Of a stretch of 64,000 nucleotides of DNA, positions 1 through 17,700 are shown piece after piece. Positions within the stretch are counted from its first letter, which is position 1. Every line of letters begins with the position of its first letter. Made by a program: the position numbers and the translations under genes. The DNA is from Montifringilla adamsi (taxonomy: Eukaryota > Chordata > Aves > Passeriformes > Passeridae), in assembly GCA_017590115.1 (NCBI GenBank), contig JAGGNK010010337.1, positions 4,353,679-4,417,678 of the forward strand, given 5' to 3'. The notes beneath the pieces were generated by a model that saw only the letters and a list, made by a program, of their open reading frames with translations, did no database searches and was not told the DNA's origin.

Positions 1-50
1 ATTCCATAGAATTCTACTGTAAATCTGTGTTGTTTTCTTTTACCTCATAG

Positions 51-6346
<6,296 letters not shown>

Positions 6347-8225
6347 TCCAGAAGGAACCCATCGCCTCCATCCAGGAGATGTTACCTGCCCATAGGAGAG
6401 GGAGGTGTCCGGCTCGTGTTTTCTGGGATTGTGTGCAGTGTTTCATGTCTGGCTTCTCCAGTTCTGTCTGCATTCAAAGGTGTGATCTACAGGAGGAAAA
6501 ACACAACACTGGCAGGAGCTGCAGACTCATGTTAAAAAAACCCAAACAAAAAAACCCAAGCAAAACTTTTTAAAGTTAACAGAGGAATCTTGTTTTTTCT
6601 TGGGAATTTAACAGTACTGATAGGTGAAATAGCATTTGCAGTATGAACAGTGAACTAGAGTTTAAATATTAAAATAATAACACAAGCTTTTTATTACAAT
6701 TTTATATGATTTCATTTACAGACACCAGGCTGATGGGTTGTTTTAATATATTTAATTATAAGTTTCAGGAACATATTTTATCTACTGTATCTGGTTACTT
6801 AGTTAATAGATATGTGCCTCTGTGATCTATTTTTTTTCTGTGTTCCTTTTTATTTAAAAAAGGAGTACAAATGGCTCCTTCAAATGGACATTCATACTTG
6901 GAAATTGTGCCTTTTCTAGTTGCTACTCTAGAAAAAAAAAAACAGCAGAGATTCTATTTTTGTACTGAAACTCTTAATGAGAACACAGATTTTTAAATAA
7001 GGCTTATGTCAAACTTAACTGTAGTTGCACTGTTGGCAGGACTCTCCAGAAGTTTGGAGGTGAGCTTTGTTTTTGCATTTCATCACAAATATCCCCTGCC
7101 TTAATGTTTTGGTGCCTCTGCCAGAGGAAAAGGAGTGTGGTCTGTCACTCCGAGCTTTAACTGTAGATAAAAACAGAGCAAGTGAATCTGTGAATGTGTG
7201 TGCGGGGGGTGTGTGGGCGTGTGGATGAAGGACAGAATAGCTCCTCCCTGTTCCTGCCTGATATTCCTGTTTTTATACAATTTATAATGATTTATTTAAA
7301 GGTGCAATATATGATTTACTGAATAATGCTCACTCTAATAGAGTTTTTCTCAGGTTGGTGTCTTTTTATCATTGTTGTTGTTTTTCCTCAAATATATAAA
7401 TCTGTGAAAATGCTGAAACTAAGGTTCCAAGTGTTCAAGCACTCCCAAACGGATCGACTGGCTTTACTTTTCTACCAAAAGACATTGCACAAAATTCTGC
7501 TGTAAAGATAAATTTCTTAGTTGTTTTAGCCATTCAAAACTGAGACACATCTTACCTGCCTGCATCTCACTGATCCAGTGTAATTGTTTTGTAATTATTT
7601 GCAATATACTGCTGCTTTTGTTTTGACTGGTCCTTTTAGAAACTGAAGGAACAAGCAGAAATCCGCGTTTTGCTGATTTCACAAGTCAAGGATCAGATTG
7701 GATTTATTTTGCTGGTACATAACTGTTAGACTTAGGGAAGGCATTACCAATGAAGGACTTAGGTAGCGTGGGGTGGGGAGAATGTGTGTTTTTTGGTCTT
7801 TGGATCGTTGCACTGGTTGCATTGTAGATGAATATGAAGTATATGAATAATGCTATAGAATAGCTATAAAGCAGGGAAAAAATCTTATGAAGGTTTAATA
7901 ACCAGAGTCCCTGGAATTCTGCTGCTTTTTTGTTGTCGTTATTTTGGGGGTTTTTCTTTGTTTTAGTAGAGTTGTCAGAAAAAGCTACAGATGCTAGGAG
8001 TATAAGTGGCTTTACAGTGGAACCTGGCAACCCCACAGGATCCAATGTCAGCTGAAGGAGAACATAGGAATTCCTGGTGCACAACTGTAACTTTACAAAT
8101 ATCCTGAGGAATTTTTTACAACCTGGTGTGAAACTGTGGTGTGCTGTGTGAGCAAAACTGGAGGACAAACCACAGTGCACTTTTGGTTGTTAGGTTTTGG
8201 GGTTTGGTTTTGTTTGTTTGGTTTG

Positions 8226-8234
8226 TTTTTTTTT

Positions 8235-8270
<36 letters not shown>
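8226..8270. repeat. Poly-T tract (9 T, G, 35 T) in PTPRJ 3' UTR
   Basis: A T run of 35 bases is preceded by nine T and one G and by a GT-rich lead-in (8194-8225). It would be a U-tract in the mRNA. It could be an expanded simple repeat or the reversed A-tail of an old retroposed copy; no target-site duplication was seen. Confidence 0.9.
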
Positions 8271-8272
<2 letters not shown>

Positions 8273-9471
8273 CAGCCACTTGTGGGTTCTTGAATATAAT
8301 TTTGTTCCTCTTTCTCTGGAAATATTTTAAAAAACCCTCATCTTGAGGTTCCTCATCCTGCCCAGCTCCATCCAAACTGGCAGCCCACAAAGTGGATCTC
8401 TCATTTGCATTCTTCCCAAGCTGCTGTCAGATGACAAAGATAAACCACTTGCACCAAACAGAACCATTCCAAAAGAACTGGTAGGGAGGAACGTCTGCCC
8501 TTTCCAGTCATGTTATTTTCTTTCTCTCTTATTCTTTTAATTACTGCACATCTGTGCAGAGCACAGAGCCAGTATTTGTTATTCCAGGTCTCCCAAGAAC
8601 TTGCTGCCTTAGGGTGGCAAGTGCTCTTTCGCTTCAGAAGGCCCTTGTTTTGTGTAGCTTAGAGGAGAGGGAGATGAGTCTTCCATGCTAGATCATGTTG
8701 TTTCTATTCTGTTGCAGCAGAACATCAGAGAACATGAGCTAGGACAGTATGTGTTTCTGCCTAACCACTGCCCAGATCCTCTTACAGAAAACAGATGGAT
8801 CTGTCCCATTGTTTTGGTGTTGGAAGCAGGCATCAAATTCTCACGTGTGCCATCATCTAATGAGCATCCATTTTTAAAGAACTGTATGCAGGTGTTTTTC
8901 CAAAACTGACACATTGTGAGAAGAGACTGAAAGTTGGCGTAAATGACCTCTTGATTCTGTGTATGGGTGGAAAAAGTTGGTAAGGCTTAAGCTGTTGCAA
9001 ACATAAAGTTGGGTGTAGTGTCAGTGTGAATAAGTAGGACATTCCTTAGAGGATGTCTCTGCAGGAAAAGGGACTACAGGTAATGCTCCACTACCTTGTG
9101 GATCTGTCTTGCTCAAGATGACTTGAATTCCTGCAAATGTTTTCTCCCTGCCCTCTGATGTTCTCTGTGTTATAATTGCTGAGATCTGTCTCTTTGGTCA
9201 GTGTTTTCTCTCACTGTTGCTTATTTAAAGCTGTCCACTGAAAGCTCCACTGTGGGACAATTGCATCTCTTGCATTTCTATCTAATTCTTTCTTCCCACT
9301 TGGGGCCTGCTTAAGAAGGGAAAAGTTGATGTGTTTCAAATAAGTGACTGTTGAATATCTTGAAATGATGTACAAATTTTATTGTTTTCATATTTGTTGT
9401 ACAGGAAATTTCAGTACATGTCTGTAATATTTTTAATGGTTTGATTTGTTCTTAAAAATATGAAAATAACA

Positions 9472-9477
9472 ATTAAA
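9472..9477 (+). terminator. PTPRJ distal polyadenylation signal ATTAAA
   Basis: ATTAAA is the commonest variant of the AATAAA signal. It is followed by a likely cleavage zone near 9490-9495 and by the downstream U-rich element ttggtctttttttttcc. No AATAAA lies between the stop codon and this point. Confidence 0.6.
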
Positions 9478-9494
9478 AAGCATCATCCTAGAGC

Positions 9495-11697
9495 ACTTTT
9501 GGTCTTTTTTTTTCCTTTGTTGGGATTCTGTTTTGAATCAAATTCATTTGCTAAAATACCCATTTCATTTAGAAGGGCTTTATAAATGGAAAGTGGGCTC
9601 CCATCCTCTGAGGTGACACTTGAGTCAGTTGTGTACTGCAGTCACTGGAGCTCCTTGGGACAGTGTTCATCTGTCATTCAGTCTTCCCTGGGAGGCCCTG
9701 GGTCTGATGTTAATGTGTCCTGGCAGTTGGTAGCTTCTCTAAAGGAAGAGCTTGATAAGGAAAGATAAGGAAACAGGACCATCATCTAAGGTCCATCAAA
9801 GATTTCCATTCACTAAAATAGTCTTGGGGAGGAGCAGTGTTTCTAAGACTTGATTGCTTCCAGAGAAACAAGAGTGAGGACTATTTCATCTCTTGAAGAA
9901 ATCACACTGTCTGGAGATGGTGATCAAAGGGGATGCAGAAATAGCTTTGTGATGCAATAGTTGGCTGTTGGATTACAGACCACCTGTCTGTAGTTGCATA
10001 GAAAATTATCTCAGTTAAGCATCTTTCTCCCAAAATTCTTAGTTGCCATTGCTGGCTGCCATCTGAATCACTCCTGAGGAGGATCACATGCCTGGAGGGT
10101 GATGCTGGCACTCAGCAGCTCTCCAGTTCATCATAGGGTGCTTACACTAAACTAACATTTTTTGATCTGCTGTGGCAACAGCTGTGTTTTCTGAAATGAC
10201 TGCATGGTGAGATGGGAAAAGCCAAATGTGATTGTCTTGTCATTGTTCACTGGGATCATGGGCCAGCCACGTCATCCTGGTCCTACCCTTGTGCTATTAG
10301 AACTTCAGGAAAGCCAGCTGTTCTGGCTGCCATTTGGAGCCTTAGTCTGTTCATGTGGCTAAAGCTGAACTGAATATCTGGAAATGATTTTGTACCTGGT
10401 CTTGTCTTGTATTAGTTTTACTGCCTTGGAGATTGAAGAGCTAGAGGTCAGAGAGGAGAGGATGTAATGTTTCTGTCCTGTTCTTGGCTTGATAAATGGG
10501 ATGTATTGATGCTGCCCATGTATGCCCTTCCTGGCTGGGTGTTTATCAGGCAGCAGATGGAGTTTGGAGATGAACATGTGGGTATTTTTGTGGAAGCTTG
10601 GGAGGGAAACCTATGTGAAATCTTTGCACAGTGTGCTACTCTGAAGCAAAAAGAAAAAACCAAGGTCTTAACAGTTCCTGGGTCTTCTGGGTAAAAACTA
10701 ATTTAAAAATGCAGATGCAATCACTGTGGTCAAGGGCTGGAATGAGGGGCAAGAAAAGATTTAAGTTTACTTGCTTCTGAGGTGGGCAGGTACAGTGTTC
10801 TTCACTTCCTGTAGTCATCAGAGAAGTTACTGTATTTACTTTCTTCTTTTACTGTGGCACTGCTTCAGGCAGTCCCTTTCAGCTCCTCATGTAAGACCTT
10901 GTGGTGTTGAAAAACCTCTACCTGCAAACTGTTCCATTTTCAGCACTTTGCAGAAGTGTTTTTGATTTTGGCACCAAACAGTGCCTCTCTCCAATCTTGT
11001 GTTTCATTCCATGTTTGTTACCCTTGGACTTGGCAAACCCCTTGCCTGTGCCAGCCTCCTGCCTGTGAGGGAGGAGGAAGCAAATGAAGCAGAAAACCTG
11101 AGTTGGAAGCACCAGGAGAAGCTGCTTCCTGCCAGCATTGTTGGCTGAAGGGAAGGAGCTGTTAGTACATCTCGCATAGGGGAGAAGCTGGGAGCCCTTC
11201 TCAAGCTATTTCTTAGATCTGAAGAAGAACATTACGAATCCAGGCCTGTTCGTCTTCTTCCCTGTTAGCAGAATCCCATTTATTCATTCAAGTTGCTTTC
11301 CCTGGGTTTATTACATTTTGAATTGATATACATAATTTTCTGACAGCCAGAAGCAAAGCTAGCAAATTATCCCTGAGAAAAGTGTCTAGTTTGATCCCAA
11401 CTGATTACTTGAATTCACATTTTATCTCCAACTTTCCAAGTAATCAGAGAAAAGCCAGATTGTTTGGAGCACTGTTCCAAGTGTAGTGCTGATGTCTCAT
11501 GGACATTCCTGGTATATTAGTAATGCTGACAGGATTTCTAGGGAGGCACAAGAGCTGTGTGCTCTGTGTGTGAGGGACAGAGTGCTCTTCACACACAGTG
11601 CCAGGTTGTTGCCCTTGTTTCACCTCAGGGCAGAATGGACAGGAAATCAAGGATCCTCTGTAAGGGATTTCTAGACTTGTTTTATTTTTTTGTTTAG
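9495..11697. other. Intergenic sequence downstream of PTPRJ
   Basis: Unique-looking sequence with only short open frames on both strands. I see no repeat tail, RNA gene or convincing exon. Confidence 0.6.
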
Positions 11698-11790
11698 CAG
11701 ATTTTTGATGTGATGCTTCCAGAGTCGGGAATATGCTATCAGAAGGACAACAGGCTTTTTGATAATGGTCTAATGTCAGCTCTGATTAAG
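11698..11790 (+). other. Candidate unannotated exon (93 nt)
   Basis: A segment of exactly 31 codons is open in phase 0 and lies between a strong acceptor (ttttatttttttgtttag, with a second AG three bases later) and a strong donor (AAG|gtacgt). The reading begins QIFDVMLPESG and ends NGLMSALIK. I do not recognise the peptide. It could be an exon of an uncharacterised transcript, a relic or a chance match. No partner exon is certain. Confidence 0.25.
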
Positions 11791-14700
11791 GTACGTATCT
11801 ACCTAAAAGGTGATTGTTGTCACTCCAGAAGGGAAATATATCCTGTTCACTTCTGGTTTAAGCCTCCAGATGGCACATGATACCACTGGTCTTTCCAAGG
11901 AAAGCTTTCCCTGCCAGGCTGCTCCTTTTTCACTTCCTTCCCAGATTCTGATAACCTCCCTCCACTCCTTGTGCTGTTTCCCCTGCCTTGCCCTGGCCCA
12001 GGTCACTGGTTAAGCCCAGGTCGCTGTGTCTGTGTATAGCTGTCTGCCTGCTCCACAGGGATATGTATGAGTGTTGTACATCTGATTAGGTGACCTTTTT
12101 TTCAGAAACTCCTAAGCTCAGTAATAGCCTAATAATGTCAAATAATCCTCTGCTACCTCAGGAAGTGCTCTCACGCTTCAGTGTTGCTGATACCTAGGCA
12201 CTTTCTGATGGTGTGTGTCTTCCAAGGTGTAAGGGCTCTTGGTACCAGCCTGGAGCTGGTTACTCAGCGTTACCAGCTGTGTGCTCATTTCCCAGCTTAT
12301 CAGTCTGCTCCACAGCTGTTCGCAGCAATAACAGATTTATGGGATTGCTGAACACAGTGCAGATACATCAATAAAGACAGCAAACAATGATATGCTTGCT
12401 CATACTACTCAATACGAATAACAGTTAAAAGGCTGTTTCATTTAATGGATCTGTTTGTGTGTGTGTGTGTAACACTGAATGTGACTTTTCCCTGCCTTTT
12501 TTTTTACACAGATCCTTGGGGAGACTTTAAATGTAGCTTTTAAAGCATCTGGCAACATCTGCTGAGTTACTTTGGCTTCCTCTGTCTCCCATTTGAAATA
12601 TGGTGAGATTTCAATACAAAGCTCTAGTGATACATCCATTTTTTACAAACAAGGCAATAATGGAAATAGGTGTGTGAGAGAGCTCTAAATCTTCTGGATC
12701 TATCTGCAACTGCCTAGCTGCTTACAAATCCTTTAGCCTTTGAGCAAGGAATAAATCAAACCTGGAAATAACATTTCACATCACAACTTCCTACGCTTGT
12801 GTATCAGCACCAGTCCTGTGGAAGGTCTGCTCTGAGTAGGATTTGGCTGAGCTGAACAGCTCTCAGGTGCTGCCTCCTGGCCTGAGTGATGCTCCCAGTG
12901 CTGAGGGTGACAGGCCTGGCTGTCACGTGCTGAATGAAAGCTGAGCTCTGCAGGCCACTCACCAAAATACAGAGAAAAATTTGTGACCAATGTGGATCAG
13001 TCAAACCTTTAAACTTGTTGTAATTTAATTATAAGCCATGTCTAAAGCTACTAAATTGGTTTTCCTCTGCATGAAGATCTCCTAAAACATGACAGAAATT
13101 ACATTTCATAGATATTTTTTGTGTCCAGCTCACTGGTGTCACTTGAGTACCAGTCATGTCATTTCTGTTAAGACACTTGATGTTGCCACTTTGTGTTTTG
13201 AAAATGAGCTTTTTTTTTTCATTTAAGAAATTGTTGCCTTTAAAAAATGCCTCTAAAGAAAGATTTGAACAGTTCCACCTGAAAAAAATCTTTCTTGGGA
13301 ATTTCTTTTTTTTATTTATTCACCATTTGGATATATTCTTAAAACAATTGGAGGTAAAGATGAACATGGCTGTTTCAATCAGGATTTAGGAAAATAGTCC
13401 ATGTTTGTTTCTTAAAATGTGTTTTTTAGTGAAAGGGACTGAAATACTGAGAAATCTGAAGAAAGCTCTAGCTCCTGTCACATGTGAAACATGACCTTCT
13501 CTGTCCTCCCCTATTCTTGCAAGTCAGATAACAGAGGGAATGTAGGCATAGACAGAGCAGGCAGTTTGCACAGGGTTTGGTAAATTAAGCTTCCTTTTTT
13601 TTCTTCTTCTTTTTTTTTTCCTTTTTCTTTCTTTTCTTTTAGCAATATTAAGCACACAGAAAAGGATGGGACAGGGAATTTGTAATCTGAATGTATATGG
13701 ATGTCAATCAGTAACATCCTTTTAAACTTTCTGCAGATGGTATTGTGAGCCACTTAGAACTGAAGGCAAATTCCCCTAACCCCAACAGCTCTCCTATATG
13801 TAGATTTGAGTATTCTATTTGTTGACCTATTTCAAGATGTATTTTTTACTCAGTATTCTCTTATCTGATTTATAGATTTGAGTTAGGACCTTATTCTAAA
13901 GAGCCATAGAAAGTATATGCTCTTTTCTGGGGAGCATTGCACTGAGCCATCCATCACATATATTTAGGTTATCCACTTTCCATTTCACAGGCAGAAATTA
14001 GATATCTTTTTACTTCTTGTTTGTAATTTTTTTTCCCCTCTGGTTACATTATTCTATTGCAATGAGATTTTCTAAGTCAGCCTGAAGGCACAATGTTATT
14101 ACCTTAAAGCTCTCTCCTAGTCATTGGCTTTAAATGATATTAGAAGTACATGGATGTATTATTCTATGAACTACGGTCAATTGGTTCCAGATGAAACATT
14201 GTTGTAGTTGCAATTTACTACATGAAGTGATCAATATGTTGTAAATGCCTTTACAAGGTAAGGTAGTGCCAGAATCTCTGGGAAAACACAACCAGCAGCA
14301 TCACAGTCTGCAGAGACTGCTTTCTGCACCCAGAAAAAACCACAACACTGCAGTTTTTCTTGGGTTTGAGCTTTCACTCAGCAGACATTTCAACTTCCAA
14401 GGACTTTGCTGTTTAGTTTATTTCGGAAAAAGCAGCATGGCTCTGGAGGACTCAGGTGGCTGCTTCCTCTGGGCTGAGGACACAGCTGCCAAGGAGGGAA
14501 CGGCCATTTCCTGATTAGTTTGCAATCTATCATATGGCCAGAGGCAGGAGATAAACACAACCAGCAGCTGGGGCACGAGACAGCAGTGTGGTGACCATGG
14601 TCATTTTAATGAGCAGCATTTGCAATTGTCTACCATTTTTCAGACTTCTTAGATACAAAATTTTTAGGAGACATTTGAAGGCAGTTTTGCAAACAGCTCA

Positions 14701-17700
14701 GTAGTTCCTTTCAGCAAAATGGGTGGAGTAGGAATAAAATCAGAGGGCTTTGTAGGCGATTCAATGTTGCTATCATTAACAAAGACAATCATCTTTGAAA
14801 TACCCCAAAAAGATTTTGCAAAATGAACTGATGTCTTTGCTAGCAGCTGGCTTGTGGGGGTGAATTGCTTTCCCAAGCCTGGGGGAAGCAGAAAGCACTC
14901 TTGCTCTGCTGAGAGGATGTGGTGGGGAAAACCTGTGTTTTTCATTGCAGGTGTATACTGCAAATATTTGCAGAAGTGAAGATTAGGTGCTGCTTCTTGT
15001 TTCACACAGAAAAGGGAAAAGTGAATAATTTCTGCAGAGTTAAATACTTCCATTGCAAAAAAATCTAACATTTCAATAACCTGTGACTGCACCAAAAACT
15101 GATAAGCAAACAGCAGGGAGAGATTAGTGTGAAGCCTCTCATCAGCCTCCATAGGAAAGGCGTCATGTTCCAAGCTGACAGTGGCCTTTTAACTTTGCTG
15201 GTGTGTAAGGAAAATTCTTACATGCTAATAGTCAAATTATGGTTTCCCATGATTGAAAGGCAGGAGCTACTAAGCATAACAAAGTGAGTTTCCCCTGCTC
15301 ACTAGGACATCTGCCAGCAACTGTGATCAAATTATAGCTTTCCTTGGCCCACAGTCAGGAGCAAACTGCTTTTCCTTGATCAAAAGCACAGTCTGCTTGG
15401 GTGGAGATGCTTCAATTATTGGTGACAAAAGCCCTTTGAAGTGACAGTCTCAGGATGCCTCAGTGTTCACATATGGGGGAATCAATGACTAATTACAGCA
15501 AGAAATAGCCTCAATAATGAAACTGAAAGAGAAGGTGGAGGTCTGAGGTGCAGGCAGCAGGTGTGAGGGTGGCCAGACAAGTGCGACCTGCTTGGGCTAA
15601 GGGCTGTGGGTGGGGGACGAGACATTTGGGGTTGATCAGTTGCCATGGGATGTGTCTGGCTTTATCATCTGGTTCTTGCTATGCAAAAGCAGCAGAGGGG
15701 CCAGCCCAAGAAGTTGCAATGGACAGAGCAGTGTTTCTCTGTCATGACTTGCAAAGACTTTATCTCCATCATATCCCCAGCAGCAGCCCCAGGCTCTCTA
15801 TAGCAAGCAGAGCCACAGCACAGGAAACCAATTCCATAGTGCTCTAAGGGATGGAAAAACCCAAAATAACTCCTACAGTTAAATAAAATGCTATCTTTTT
15901 GCCCAACTAAATTCACAGCAAAGGTGGAAAGCCAATGGAAAGGACAGTGGTAATTAGGGTTGGGCTACACCTGGGAAAATCCCCCCATCCTGTGAGGTTT
16001 ATCTTTGAGGAAGGATTTGTGACTAGGATGAGAATGCCTGCTCTCTCCCATCCTCTCTGCTTGCCTGGTAAACCAAAACCAGGCAGGCATCCTGAATTGT
16101 GGCCACAGGCCTCCTGTCTGCTAGTGGGTGTGGGGAGGACTCATTTCAAAGGGTGGAAGTTACGGCACCCAGATGGATTCCCCTTTGGCAGCAGATGAAA
16201 GCTGTGTGGTTTCAGAACAAAGAGCTTGATTTTTGCATGTAGGAAATTAAGAGATCAGCTGAGCAATGTTATACAAGCTGGAGGGGAAGCCTTAAAAGTT
16301 TAAAAAAAGCACATTAAACTTGGCGCATTAGGCAGTGGTGTTGACTGAGGCATTCCGTGCTAAATGATGTAGTAATACAGCACAGGTGAGAGCACTGGCC
16401 CAGGACAGCAGTGCTGACAGCAGATTATATCTCTTCTACGCTGTGGGATATCACTGCTACTAAAAACAGGAGAGAAGTGCTCTGGTTTTTTTAAAAAAAC
16501 CTCTATTTGTGGCTGTTTAGAAAAGGGGGGCTGGAATAATACCAAGCAATGGTATCTGGCACTTAAGGTACAGAAACCAGTAATAATTTTGTACTTTTTC
16601 TCAGTTTGGCTGGACTTGTGTGCTGGGAGCTGACTTGGAAGGACTGGCTGCCGTCAGGTGTTTTCTTACGCTTCATGGGTCCCATGTAGGATCCTGTTGA
16701 GAACACACCTGAGTCAAATCAAGATTCCCATGGCACTGGCAGTTGAGAACATCTTTTAGATTCTGGCTCTCAGAAAAAGCTTCTGTGCTGTATGTAATTC
16801 CTCATTCCATGGGTTTATAAATGTTTCTTGTGCTGCCTCACCTCTCGTCCACCCCAGGCTGCTGCCAGGGCTGTCCCTCACGCTGTCCCTCGCTGTTGGT
16901 GAGAGTTGTGCTCTCACCGGAGAACCTTTTCCCAGAGAAAGCTCCAGTTTCAGGGAGAGGCAGTGCACGGTGGTGTGGCTGGGGAGCCACAGGGCAGCCC
17001 CTGGGCCCTCTCCTCACAGTGGCTCCTCCTCTGCTGCCAGCACCTGGGCAGCGCACCAGGCGTGGATCTTCTCCTGCCTGCCCCGCCGCCATCAGGCCTA
17101 GTCCAATGTGGCCGCATCCGCTCTACCCCACTCCCACCACTGCTAGGAACAGGACTGGCACTGCCCCTGTGCAAGCTGGCACCCAGTAGGTAGGTTTGCC
17201 TTCTTCAGACCTTTCCCTCCAGGCAGAAATGGAGTGAAAATGGTGCTGGGAGAAACACTGAGTCCTGACCCAGGCGAGAGGGCCCTCAGGGCCCTGAGGC
17301 GGCTCCTCGGGATTCCCGCCACTGTGGGGGACGAGGAGAATTTGTTTCCAACCTCACTTTGGGGTTTTTGGTACACACCTTGGTGGCCACCCCACATTTT
17401 TAGGGGTTACACTGGGCTGTCCACTGCCTACAGCACCTGCTTGAGGGGTGGGAGGGTTGTTAAGGAGCCCCAGGGGAGGTGACATTTCTGCGCATCAGCA
17501 GCCAGGCCTAAGGCAGTGCTCCTACGCTTCCCTGAGGTCTGAGGCAGGTCAGTGAACACATGGATGTGGGGATTTCTGGCAGGAGCCAGCGATGTCCACA
17601 GCTGGGCCAGGCTGCAGGCTCACACCTTGGAGAGCTGGTGGTGATGGAGAGCTTGAGTCGATGAATTGTGCCCATTGGTCCTTGTGCACGTGGAAGGGGA

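Larger units (their letters stand above)
6347..9494 (+). other. PTPRJ: PTPRJ 3' UTR (probable extent)
   Basis: AT-rich non-coding sequence follows the stop codon without a convincing earlier AATAAA. The stretch 9360-9480 looks like a transcript end: U-rich, then ATTAAA at 9472-9477, followed about 20 nt later by a T-rich element (ggtctttttttttcc). A weaker ATTAAA near 6668 could give a short form. Inside are A/C-rich tracts (6534-6565), an ATTTA-containing AT-rich part (about 7265-7320) and a long T tract (8226-8270). The UTR length of about 3.15 kb is my inference from these signals. Confidence 0.65.

Noticed and set aside
14664..15173. 169-codon minus-strand ORF
   Set aside because: It starts with TTG; the first ATG gives about 162 codons. 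No recognisable domain, splice context or codon-like pattern.
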